Below are positions 17,772 to 25,798 of a stretch of 64,000 nucleotides of DNA, piece after piece. The DNA is taken from the NCBI GenBank assembly GCA_031286615.1, contig JAITUA010000018.1, forward strand, positions 88,853-152,852. The letters run 5' to 3'. The stretch is from Chryseobacterium sp. Its GTDB lineage: Bacteria; Bacteroidota; Bacteroidia; Flavobacteriales; Weeksellaceae. Position 1 is the first letter of the stretch. The number at the start of each line of letters is the position of its first letter. Under the pieces are notes generated by a model, which saw nothing but the letters and a program-made list of their open reading frames with translations, did not search any database and was not told the origin of the DNA. The position numbers and the translations under genes were made by a program.

Positions 17772-19037
17772 TTATTTTTTTCCCTTTCTATTTCTGAAAT
17801 ACATCTTGATATCATATATCCACTGAATAGGTTTACTCTTTTTATAAATTCTCAGATCCTTTTTCAAAAATATACTGTCTGCATATAATTTCATTAATGC
17901 TGATCTGCTCTGTTGAATTTTACCCTCAGAAATAAGTTCTTCGGATCTTTTTCTAATCAATTTCCCTACTCTTTCGAGTGAAAAATCATTGGTAATTGTT
18001 TTGCGCGCATTATCTGATGCTGCTGTCACATCATCCCCACCCTGATATATTTTTTTAAGATATTTCGAAGCTTCTTCTAGCGAAGGTTCAGACCAGATGG
18101 TATTGGAATCATAATTAAGATCATCTGAACCGTAAGATACTTTTTCAGCATTCACTAAAAAACTGTTTTCCGCGTTCATAAACTGCAGATTCCCGGAATA
18201 TCCTGTAGCAATAACAGGTTTTCCAAAATACATAGCCTCTGCCATAGTCAGCCCGAAACCTTCAGATCTATGAAGAGAAATATAGCTGTCACAAGTGCTG
18301 ATCACATAGTTCAGAGCATTTTTATCAAAAATCTTTTCTACCAATTTGATCTTCACAGAGTCTCCGATGGCATCTTTTATTTGTTCTTTTTCCAGAGAAA
18401 ACTTATCAGATTTAGAGGTTTTAATGGTTAAAAAAGCATTATTCTCTTTTCCGTCAAAAGTCTCTCTGAATACCTTAATCAGATTGAGTACATTTTTCCT
18501 TTGGATAGAACTATTATAATCGAATATGAATAAAAAATTAAAGAAGTCGGGATTATAAAAATTCAACGCATCAGCATCTTCCGTCGGTTTCAGATTAATA
18601 TCAATAGGATGCGGAATCACTTTTACCGGAGAAGCGATATACTTTTCAATACATTTTTTACAATATTCCGAAGGAGTCCATACCTCATCGAAAAGATTAA
18701 TATTCAAAAGATAATCTTCCGGAATAGTTTCTGATTCCCAGGCCATATACAGAATATTGTATTTTCTTTCAAAAAAAGAATAATCAAAATATTCAAAGAA
18801 GTTTGACATTTCCGAAACAGATGCTGAAACCTGAATCAAATTGATAGGATGATCTGCTTTATCCGAAAATTTGGTAAAAGTCTGATCATTAGTATCATGA
18901 TTGGTTCTCACATCATAATTCATCAAATTAAGGGGAATACCTGCACTCTGCATTGCTTTACAATTAAGCCTTGTTGCTTCTGCAATGCCAAATTCACCAT
19001 TAATAAATCCAAAAACGTTAATTCCTAAATCTGCCAT
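17772..19037 (-). CDS. Glycosyltransferase family 1/4, paralogue of the convergent gene
   Basis: This 421-residue GT-B enzyme shows NGEFGIAEATRLNCKAM near the start and SLHRSEGFGLTMAEAM followed by ATGYSGNLQFMN in the donor domain, the same signature run as the gene at 16480. It also ends in a basic tail (KMYFRNRKGKK). I start at ATG 19037; the TTG seven codons upstream is less likely. It is the last of three minus-strand glycosyltransferase genes. The pair is a tail-to-tail paralogue arrangement, which points to duplication with inversion. Specificity is unknown. Confidence 0.84.
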   Translation of the reverse strand: MADLGINVFGFINGEFGIAEATRLNCKAMQSAGIPLNLMNYDVRTNHDTNDQTFTKFSDKADHPINLIQVSASVSEMSNFFEYFDYSFFERKYNILYMAWESETIPEDYLLNINLFDEVWTPSEYCKKCIEKYIASPVKVIPHPIDINLKPTEDADALNFYNPDFFNFLFIFDYNSSIQRKNVLNLIKVFRETFDGKENNAFLTIKTSKSDKFSLEKEQIKDAIGDSVKIKLVEKIFDKNALNYVISTCDSYISLHRSEGFGLTMAEAMYFGKPVIATGYSGNLQFMNAENSFLVNAEKVSYGSDDLNYDSNTIWSEPSLEEASKYLKKIYQGGDDVTAASDNARKTITNDFSLERVGKLIRKRSEELISEGKIQQSRSALMKLYADSIFLKKDLRIYKKSKPIQWIYDIKMYFRNRKGKK

Positions 19038-19063
19038 TTTAGTTGTGTAATAATTCAACCTGA

Positions 19064-19717
19064 TTAATCTTCCAAAGTTTCATAAAAATTATTCTGTTTT
19101 TGCTGTTTTTCAAAATTCTTTTTATGAATTAATGATAGCTCATATTTTTTTGGAATTTCTGTAAAATTTTTATTTCCGTAGAGTACTTCATGTACTTTGT
19201 TTTTCCAGAAGATTTTTTTATTGTTTTTAATAATTCTTGCCTGGTAATCCGGAAAATTAATATAACCTTCATTATTCATCTTCCAGCCCATCTGCTGTAC
19301 ATATTCTTCTGTAATTCCTTCTACAATATTGATTCTTGGAACAAAAAATATTTCGACACTTTTTTCTTTTTTAAGATAAGGTTTCAATGTTTTGATGAAA
19401 TGTTCAGTAGGATATTCATCTGCGTCAATCTGAAACAGATATTGACATGTTGCCTTTTCTATTAACCTGTTTTTAAAAGTAGCAAAGTCTCCTTCCAGTT
19501 TTGCTTCAAGCTTTATAATATTATCATATTTACCCAGCAATTCTGTCACCTCTTTATTTTTATTGGTAATATCCTGAAGAACAATTACCTCATCATTCTT
19601 GTCAATCAAAGGAAGAAGGACGTCCAATAAATTCTTCAGTTCGTTTGCTTCATCATTGACAGTAATACCATAAGAAACTGTTATAAATTTGCTGGAAATT
19701 CGTGAAAGTAGGCTCAT
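19064..19717 (-). CDS. Glycosyltransferase family 2-like protein
   Basis: This is a GT-A type enzyme of 217 residues, on the short side. It has SYGITVNDEANELKNLL at the N-terminus, a loop DEVIVLQD, and the DxD-type motif FQIDADEYP at about 95-103, followed by a conserved aromatic/KVHEVL region (FWKNKVHEVLYG) typical of family 2 enzymes. There is no membrane helix. It lies between two minus-strand glycosyltransferases, 26 bases from the downstream ATG and 3 from the upstream stop. The sugar is not predictable. Confidence 0.78.
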   Translation of the reverse strand: MSLLSRISSKFITVSYGITVNDEANELKNLLDVLLPLIDKNDEVIVLQDITNKNKEVTELLGKYDNIIKLEAKLEGDFATFKNRLIEKATCQYLFQIDADEYPTEHFIKTLKPYLKKEKSVEIFFVPRINIVEGITEEYVQQMGWKMNNEGYINFPDYQARIIKNNKKIFWKNKVHEVLYGNKNFTEIPKKYELSLIHKKNFEKQQKQNNFYETLED

Positions 19718-19720
19718 AAT

Positions 19721-20518
19721 TTAATTGTAGATTATAGGATAATTGCCGGAAAAATGAGTGAAATAATTTTCAGCAATGATTTGTTGTACGTAATTTTTAT
19801 ACTTCTTTGTGGGATAAAAACAGTATCCTGATTTTTTGTAATAATATTTCCTGAAAAACTGCGGAAGTTTTTTCTCACCATGTTCTACCTCTTTTCCTTT
19901 TTCCGTTCCTTTTATTTTGTATAAAATCTGAACATTAAAAGCAGGTGGTAAAGCTTCAAACCAATTATTGATCTGGGAAAAATAAGCGAATGGTGTTTCT
20001 TCAAAACTATTCAGCTCACCCTGATTATGCGCTGAAAAATAATATTCTTTAAAGATATCAGCTACTTTTTCCGGTCTGAAAATAAATACACCACCATTGA
20101 TACTTCCCTGCAATAAAGGATTTGCTTCAAAATGACGGTCAGTAAAATATATCTCGCTGGTCTCTTCCAGTATTCTCGGAATATGCCCCCAGGTTTTGTT
20201 GAATTCTTCAGTACCTCTAGGGTCAAGAATAGCCCCGAAATATTTATCTTCCGGAAGATAATCAAAAACGGAAGGTGCTTTATCTGAAATAATGATATCA
20301 AGGTCTAAAAAAAGAACCATATCATACTCCCTTGCTTCTGAAGGAATCAAAAGCTTCTGAGAAAGAAGCGGACGATGGAAACTATCATCCATAGGTTTAT
20401 CAATGATCTTTAAATCTGCACCACACTTTTTAGCATAGCTTTCAAACCTAGTTCTGTTTTTATTATACATTTTCCAGTACTTCTCTCCTACGATAAAAAG
20501 GCAGATTGCTTTTTTCAT
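19721..20518 (-). CDS. Nucleotide-diphospho-sugar transferase-like protein (GT-A fold)
   Basis: The 265-residue protein begins KKAICLFIVGEKYWKMY and carries MVLFLDLDIIISDKAPSVF, with a DxD metal-binding motif (DLD) as in GT8-like and related GT-A enzymes. GSINGGVFIFRP further on resembles the GFNSGVM-type acceptor loop of those families. No signal peptide is seen. It is the first gene of the three-gene minus-strand run, with a -7 element at 20541-20548. I cannot say whether it uses glucose, galactose or another donor. Confidence 0.7.
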   Translation of the reverse strand: MKKAICLFIVGEKYWKMYNKNRTRFESYAKKCGADLKIIDKPMDDSFHRPLLSQKLLIPSEAREYDMVLFLDLDIIISDKAPSVFDYLPEDKYFGAILDPRGTEEFNKTWGHIPRILEETSEIYFTDRHFEANPLLQGSINGGVFIFRPEKVADIFKEYYFSAHNQGELNSFEETPFAYFSQINNWFEALPPAFNVQILYKIKGTEKGKEVEHGEKKLPQFFRKYYYKKSGYCFYPTKKYKNYVQQIIAENYFTHFSGNYPIIYN

Positions 20519-20540
20519 TGATCATCTAAATTTTAAGGTA

Positions 20541-20548
20541 CAAAAATA
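20541..20548 (-). promoter_or_regulatory. -7 element of the minus-strand glycosyltransferase operon
   Basis: The reverse complement reads TATTTTTG, 22 bases before the ATG at 20518. It lies downstream of the MACPF terminator, so the operon need not depend on MACPF transcription. Confidence 0.5.
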
Positions 20549-20642
20549 CATTTTTAATGATAAGACTGCCGGAAATATTCTTTCAGTGTTCCCTATCAAC
20601 GAAAATAATTTACGAATATTTGTTTTATTCATCATCCTATTA

Positions 20643-20670
20643 AAAAACCGTCTCAGCTTTGAGACGGTTT
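20643..20670 (-). terminator. Terminator after the first MACPF gene
   Basis: AAACCGTCTCA pairs with TGAGACGGTTT around a short loop; on the minus strand it is followed by six T. Confidence 0.85.
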
Positions 20671-20699
20671 CTTTGGTTGTAAAATTTTAATATTTCTAA

Positions 20700-22088
20700 T
20701 TAATAGGCATAGAATTCAATTCCTTCAGAAACATAACCTGCCGGTCTTGCACTGGATCTTGAATAGTAATGATCTTTACCATTCCAATATCTGTAAATAG
20801 GAACTGTATTAGGCTGTTGAGTAGCAAAAGCATTGAACTCAATTCCTTCGTCTACATATCCCTGATAATATCCTGGAGTTTTTGTATAATAGTGATCTTT
20901 ACCATTCCAATATCTGTAGATAGGAACTGTATTTGGAGCTTTGTATAAAAATGCATTGAACTCTGTTCCTTCATAAGAATATCCGCTATAGCTTCCCGGA
21001 GTTTTTGTATAATAATGATCTACTCCGTTATAATATCTGTAAACCGGAATAGTATTGTACTCCATATAAACTTTATTATCTATCAGATATTGATCTACAT
21101 AAGCTTTAAGCTGAGCTTTTTTAGCCGCATCTTTCACTAAGTCATAGATAATAACCAATCCGTTATTTCCAAAATCTACCAAAACTGAATTTGTTGCATT
21201 AGAACTGTTCTGCCAGTTGGAAATATTGATTTTAGGATTTGTCTGATCTAGATTAAGATCTCCCATAAGTCCTTTTGATGGATCCCCTCCTCTTGTTTTA
21301 TACGCTAATTTTTTAGAGTAGTTCATGGAAGATTCGGAAGTATTCACATCATTGGTTACATCTACATCAAAGATGTCTTTCATTCCTACTTTCACCCCAA
21401 TTCTCGCCGCACGGTCACGGCTCTGGCTTCTTGTTTCAGCCTGGAATAAAACATCAAGTTTTGCTCCTGTATAGATATCAAGTGTTACGTGAGTTCCATA
21501 GTCCTGTACAATTTGTTGTGGAGTTTTAGTCTGAAGGTCCTGAACAAATTCCGGAGTAAGATAGTCACCCAGCATATCTACAGTCGCATTGAATCTTACT
21601 CTTTTTTGTTTAATAGTAAGGTTATAGCTTCCGTAGATATATTTTCCTTCAAACTTATTATTGGTAGTTACTGCAGAATTAAATCCTACCGAAAGTGTTT
21701 TCTTGAATAATGGAATACCGGCAGTCACATTTACTTTCGTTGAAACCATTTTAGAATATGACTCTGCATTTTCGCCATACTCTTCAGTGTATTCCTGTGA
21801 GAATGTGTTTTCGCTGATTAATCTATTTGCCTGCTCTACTTTAAAACGGTCAATATCGATCACTTTAAAACCAGCCGCCGTTGCATTAGCATATTCACCG
21901 GCAACATTATAACCATGTCCTAAGACATCGTAAATTCCGTCTCCTGCAAATTTGGCAGCTGATAATCGACTATTAGCCTTTGCTGCCGGACTTTCAGGCG
22001 TTACCTCACTGTTCAGTTCTTCCGTTGAACATGAACTCATGAAAAGCATCAGTAAACTACTGAAGCAAAATAAAATTTGTTTTTTCAT
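20700..22088 (-). CDS. MACPF-domain lipoprotein with three DUF5648-type repeats
   Basis: This is a perforin-like exported lipoprotein of 462 residues. The lipoprotein signal is residues 1-19 with lipobox FMSSC (Cys20). STEEL follows, an acidic start that may act as a surface-export signal. The MACPF region spans roughly 50-340, with the family signature as YGTHV at 197-201, followed six residues later by GA, where the classical pattern has GG. Three 41-residue repeats (348-462) carry the core DHYYTKTPG and end EGIEF, matching DUF5648 as I remember it. It is a paralogue of the next gene upstream. BSAP-like antimicrobial action is possible but unproven. Confidence 0.85.
   Translation of the reverse strand: MKKQILFCFSSLLMLFMSSCSTEELNSEVTPESPAAKANSRLSAAKFAGDGIYDVLGHGYNVAGEYANATAAGFKVIDIDRFKVEQANRLISENTFSQEYTEEYGENAESYSKMVSTKVNVTAGIPLFKKTLSVGFNSAVTTNNKFEGKYIYGSYNLTIKQKRVRFNATVDMLGDYLTPEFVQDLQTKTPQQIVQDYGTHVTLDIYTGAKLDVLFQAETRSQSRDRAARIGVKVGMKDIFDVDVTNDVNTSESSMNYSKKLAYKTRGGDPSKGLMGDLNLDQTNPKINISNWQNSSNATNSVLVDFGNNGLVIIYDLVKDAAKKAQLKAYVDQYLIDNKVYMEYNTIPVYRYYNGVDHYYTKTPGSYSGYSYEGTEFNAFLYKAPNTVPIYRYWNGKDHYYTKTPGYYQGYVDEGIEFNAFATQQPNTVPIYRYWNGKDHYYSRSSARPAGYVSEGIEFYAY
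20770..21056 (-). repeat. Tandem 123-bp repeats encoding the MACPF tail
   Basis: Equivalent points of three units fall at 20770, 20893 and 21016, exactly 123 bp (41 codons) apart. The segments 20770-20810 and 20893-20933 differ at one base in 41; the third unit is more diverged. This indicates recent duplication or conversion of repeat units. Confidence 0.8.
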
Positions 22089-22111
22089 AGTAATTAATTA
22101 AAAGTTTCCGG

Positions 22112-22119
22112 CAAATATA
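22112..22119 (-). promoter_or_regulatory. -7 element of the first MACPF gene
   Basis: The reverse complement reads TATATTTG, 24-31 bases before the ATG at 22088. It occupies the same position relative to the start as in the paralogue. Confidence 0.6.
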
Positions 22120-22148
22120 ATATTCAACAATGAGTGAAAAAAAAGTTA

Positions 22149-22170
22149 TACAATGATATATATCATTGTA
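22149..22170. promoter_or_regulatory. 22-bp perfect palindrome, candidate operator
   Basis: A perfect dyad with core TGATATATATCA is centred 44 bp upstream of the -7 element. The core has the TGAT-N4-ATCA form of FNR/CRP-family sites. The same 12-base core occurs 45 bp upstream of the paralogue's -7 element (23866-23877). Both are flanked on the distal side by AAGTGAA and TTAATA. Confidence 0.6.
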
Positions 22171-22305
22171 AAGTGAATTTAATAAACATTTAAAAACCAG
22201 TCAATAAGCAACCCAATTATCACAAACCAAAGAAATAATCATCCATAAACAAATATTACTGCCGACTTCACAATACCCACATCCACTGTATTTAATTTTA
22301 AATAA

Positions 22306-22335
22306 AAAGTGAAGCCAGAATACCTGACTTCACTT
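22306..22335 (-). terminator. Terminator after the second MACPF gene
   Basis: On the minus strand AAGTGAAGTCAGG pairs imperfectly with TCTGGCTTCACTT and is followed by a T-rich run. Confidence 0.75.
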
Positions 22336-22372
22336 CAATATATAATCCAATTGATTTATATAAATCCAAAAT

Positions 22373-23800
22373 TTAATTGGCAGGAATATAGAAAGCAATT
22401 CCTTCTTTCACCCAGTAACTTGTTGGTCCAAGGTTAGGATTTACTGTCAAATAATGATCTGATTGATTTCTTGCTTTATAATTGTAAACAGGGATTCTGT
22501 CTCCTGCCGGATCTTTATACGCATAAAATGCTACCCCCATATAAACGTCCCAGTAGGAAGAAGGCTGTAATGTGCTTGACTGCGTATAATAATGGTGGGC
22601 TCCTGAATTACTCTTAAAGCAGTAAATAGGAACTGTGTTTGGTGCTTTATACTGAAACACTTTAAATGTAGGTCCTTCATTTGTCCAGTAAGAAGATGGC
22701 TGAAGGTTTGTATTAAACGTAAAATAATGATTACTGTCTGGTTGGTTTTGGTAGCCATATAACATCGTCGTATTATACTCCAGTGAAATCTGGTTATCAA
22801 TTAAATACTGATCTACGTAGGCCTTAAGCTGTGCTTTTTTTGCAGCATCTTTTACAAGGTTATAGATAGGGACAAGACCATTGTTTCCAAATTCTACCAA
22901 CACCGAATTGTTAGGGGTAGAACTATTTTGCCAGTTTGCTATATTAACTTTTGAAGTAGTCTGATCAAGATTCACTTCTCCTACCAAACCTTTTGAAGGA
23001 TCTCCTCCCCTTGTTCTGTATGATAGTTTTCTAGAGTAATTCATTGATGATTCTGATGTATTGACATCATTCTGTACTTCAACATCAAAAATTTTAAGCA
23101 TTCCGATTTTTACACCGATTCTTGCAGCACGGTCACGACTTTCGTTAGTAGTTTCAGACTGGAACATAATATCCATTTTAGCTCCTGTATAAATATCAAC
23201 CATTACGTGAGTTCCATAGTCCTGTACAATCTGCTGTGGAGTTTTAGTCTGCAAGTCCTGTACAAATTCCGGAGTTACATAATCTGCCAGCATATCTGTT
23301 GTAGCATTGAATCTTAATCTTTTTTGCTTGATTAAAAGGTTATAGCTACCATAAATATATTTTGCATCAAATTTATGATTGGTAGTAACTGCTGAATTAA
23401 AACCTACTGATAATGTTTTTTTGAATAAAGGAATTCCCGCAGTAGCATCTACTTTGGTAGAAACCATTTTAGAATAGGTTTCCGCGTTCTCCCCATACTC
23501 TTCAATATACTGTTGGGTATTTGCATTTTCAGAGACCAATCTTGCTGCCTGCTCAGACTTGAAACGATCGATATCAATCACTTTAAATCCTGCAGAATTA
23601 GCATTGGCATATTCCCCCGCTGCATCAAACCCATGCCCTAAGACATCGTAGATGCCATCTCCTGCAAATTTTGCTGCTGATAAACGACTAGCTTTAGCCT
23701 GACTATCAGGACTCATTTCATTATTCAGGTCTTCTGAAGAACATGACCCCATGAAAAGCATCAGCGCTGTACTGAAGCAAAATACAATTTGTTTTTTCAT
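22373..23800 (-). CDS. MACPF-domain lipoprotein, paralogue with divergent tail
   Basis: This is a 475-residue exported lipoprotein with lipobox FMGSC (Cys20), followed by SSEDL. The MACPF signature YGTHV lies at 195-199. Residues 1 to about 340 are closely similar to the neighbouring MACPF protein, including KMVSTKV, AGIPLFKKTLSVGFNSAVTT and VDQYLIDN. After VDQYLIDN the sequences part: this tail also has three repeats of the same general form (NHYFT, HHYYT and DHYLT cores, each with SYW) but with different length and composition. It has its own promoter and terminator. The shared head with an altered tail suggests a common mechanism with a different target. Confidence 0.85.
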   Translation of the reverse strand: MKKQIVFCFSTALMLFMGSCSSEDLNNEMSPDSQAKASRLSAAKFAGDGIYDVLGHGFDAAGEYANANSAGFKVIDIDRFKSEQAARLVSENANTQQYIEEYGENAETYSKMVSTKVDATAGIPLFKKTLSVGFNSAVTTNHKFDAKYIYGSYNLLIKQKRLRFNATTDMLADYVTPEFVQDLQTKTPQQIVQDYGTHVMVDIYTGAKMDIMFQSETTNESRDRAARIGVKIGMLKIFDVEVQNDVNTSESSMNYSRKLSYRTRGGDPSKGLVGEVNLDQTTSKVNIANWQNSSTPNNSVLVEFGNNGLVPIYNLVKDAAKKAQLKAYVDQYLIDNQISLEYNTTMLYGYQNQPDSNHYFTFNTNLQPSSYWTNEGPTFKVFQYKAPNTVPIYCFKSNSGAHHYYTQSSTLQPSSYWDVYMGVAFYAYKDPAGDRIPVYNYKARNQSDHYLTVNPNLGPTSYWVKEGIAFYIPAN

Positions 23801-23822
23801 AGTATTGTTTTAAAATTCTCAA

Positions 23823-23830
23823 CAAATATA
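23823..23830 (-). promoter_or_regulatory. -7 element of the second MACPF gene
   Basis: The reverse complement reads TATATTTG, 23-30 bases before the ATG at 23800. Confidence 0.6.
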
Positions 23831-23865
23831 AACTTCAACACCATGTGAAATACAAAAACAACATC

Positions 23866-23877
23866 TGATATATATCA
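23866..23877. promoter_or_regulatory. TGATATATATCA palindrome, candidate operator shared with the paralogue
   Basis: This perfect 12-bp dyad is centred 45 bp upstream of the -7 element. It has the same core and nearly the same position as the 22-bp palindrome before the other MACPF gene. Confidence 0.55.
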
Positions 23878-24240
23878 TCTATAAGTGAAATTAATAGTTA
23901 ATTGAAACACCTATTAATAAAATAAAAAACTATCACTAATTAGTGATTTAACAATCGAGACAAATTACACAAACAAACTTGATCAGATTGCAAACAGAAT
24001 ACCGAAATCTATTTAATAATTTCCCTTTATGAACCCAATTTCCACAACAAGAATATTCACTGATTACAATTCTTTGATTAAAAATATTATTTGAAAATAT
24101 AATATAAGGGAGTTGAAAGCGGTATTTGAAGAAAATTTAAAGAAATAAATAAAAAAGTTAGGCTCAAAAAACCAATACAAGGTTATAAATCATCTCTTAA
24201 ACGCATAATTTTAAGTAAATTTGCAAAAATTAAAATTGAA
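23878..24240. other. Divergent intergenic region between MACPF and gltX
   Basis: Very AT-rich. A perfect 16-bp palindrome, ATCACTAATTAGTGAT, lies at 23932-23947. A gltX -7 element TAAATTTG is at 24216-24223, 17 bases before the gltX ATG. No further gene or RNA was recognised. Confidence 0.5.
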
Positions 24241-25749
24241 ATGGAGAAAGTAAGAGTACGTTTTGCTCCAAGTCCTACAGGACCATTACATTTGGGAGGC
24301 GTAAGAACCGCATTATATGATTATCTTTTTGCTAAAAATCAAGGGGGAGAATTTGTATTGAGAATAGAAGATACGGATACTGCCAGATATGTAGAAGGTG
24401 CTGAAGAATATATTGAAGAAGCTTTGGAATGGTGCGGAATCATCCCGGATGAAAGTCCTAAGAAAGGAGGAAAATTTGCTCCTTACAGACAATCTGAAAG
24501 AAGAGACATCTATGACCGATATACAGAGCAGATCCTAAAAACAGATTATGCTTATATTGCTTTTGATACCGCTGAAGAATTGGATGCTATTCGTGCAGAG
24601 TACGAAGCGAAAGGTGATGTTTTCTCATATGACAATAAAACAAGAAACCGCTTAAGAAACAGTCTTGCCCTTTCTGAAGAAGAAGTTAAAAAATTACTGG
24701 ATGAAAAGACCCCGTATGTAGTAAGATTCAAAATGCCTGTTGACAGAGTATTGAATCTGGAAGATATCATCCGTGGAAAATTCTCTGTAAATACCAATAC
24801 TTTAGATGATAAAGTTTTGGTAAAAAATGACGGAATGCCAACGTATCATTTCGCCAATATTATTGATGACCACGAAATGGAAATCTCTCACGTTATCCGT
24901 GGAGAAGAATGGCTGCCATCTTTAGGACTTCACACTCTATTATATGAAGCAATGCAGTGGGAAGCACCGCAGTTTGCGCACCTTTCCTTAATTTTAAAAC
25001 CTGAAGGAAAAGGAAAACTAAGTAAAAGAGACGGAGATAAATTCGGGTTTCCGGTATTCCCGCTTGATTTCAAAGATCCGGCAACAGGTATAGTTTCCAA
25101 AGGATACAGAGAAAACGGTTATCTTCCTGATGCTTTCATCAACATGGTTGCATTATTAGGCTGGTCTCCGGCAGACGATAAAGAAATCCTTCCTTTAGAA
25201 GAAATGATCAAGGAATTTGATCTTCATAAAGTACACAAAGCCGGGGCGAGATTCAGTAAAGAAAAATCAGAGTGGTTCAACCATCAGTATATTCAGATGA
25301 AGTCTGACGAAGAGCTTCTTCAGATATTGAAAAATACAGATATTAATTTTGCAGGTGCTTCTGATGAAAAACTGTTGAAAGTAATTCACCTGATGAAAGA
25401 AAGAGCAACTTTCCCGAAAGATATTTATGAAAACGGAAAATTCTTCTTTGAAGCTCCTACTTCTTATGATGAAAAAGCTTCGAAAAAAGCATGGAATGAT
25501 GAGACTTCTTCAATTTTAGCAGAATTGGCCACTGCTTTTGGTTCTACAGACTTTACTGCAGAGACATTGAAGCAGACCATGCATGATTTTGCGGAAAGCA
25601 AAGGGCTGGGTATGGGTAAAGTAATGATGCCGTTACGTTTGTCTTTGGTAGGAGAATTGAAAGGACCGGACGTTCCGGACATCCTGGAAACCCTTGGTAA
25701 AGAGGAAAGTACGTCCAGAATAAACAATGCTATAAATAATTTTAAATAG
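24241..25749 (+). CDS. gltX: Glutamyl-tRNA synthetase
   Basis: This class I synthetase charges tRNA-Glu. The first conserved motif appears as [19 protein letters not shown] (HLGG is the HIGH equivalent), and the second as KLSKRDGD (KLSKR, the KMSKS equivalent). An anticodon-binding C-terminal domain completes the 502 residues, normal for Bacteroidota. It starts at ATG 24241 behind a TAAATTTG element and is followed by accA after 49 bases. Confidence 0.97.
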   Translation: MEKVRVRFAPSPTGPLHLGGVRTALYDYLFAKNQGGEFVLRIEDTDTARYVEGAEEYIEEALEWCGIIPDESPKKGGKFAPYRQSERRDIYDRYTEQILKTDYAYIAFDTAEELDAIRAEYEAKGDVFSYDNKTRNRLRNSLALSEEEVKKLLDEKTPYVVRFKMPVDRVLNLEDIIRGKFSVNTNTLDDKVLVKNDGMPTYHFANIIDDHEMEISHVIRGEEWLPSLGLHTLLYEAMQWEAPQFAHLSLILKPEGKGKLSKRDGDKFGFPVFPLDFKDPATGIVSKGYRENGYLPDAFINMVALLGWSPADDKEILPLEEMIKEFDLHKVHKAGARFSKEKSEWFNHQYIQMKSDEELLQILKNTDINFAGASDEKLLKVIHLMKERATFPKDIYENGKFFFEAPTSYDEKASKKAWNDETSSILAELATAFGSTDFTAETLKQTMHDFAESKGLGMGKVMMPLRLSLVGELKGPDVPDILETLGKEESTSRINNAINNFK

Positions 25750-25767
25750 AATAACCATAATTTTTCA

Positions 25768-25775
25768 TACATTTG
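25768..25775 (+). promoter_or_regulatory. -7 element of accA
   Basis: TACATTTG lies 23 bases before the accA ATG and fits TAnnTTTG, so accA can be transcribed separately from gltX. Confidence 0.5.
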
Positions 25776-25798
25776 AAAGATTTAATTTACTTCAAGAA

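Noticed and set aside
20700-22088. MACPF protein as an RTX or lectin-type hemolysin
   Set aside because: There are no nonapeptide calcium repeats and no secretion signal of type I; the lipobox and YGTH signature point to the perforin-like family.
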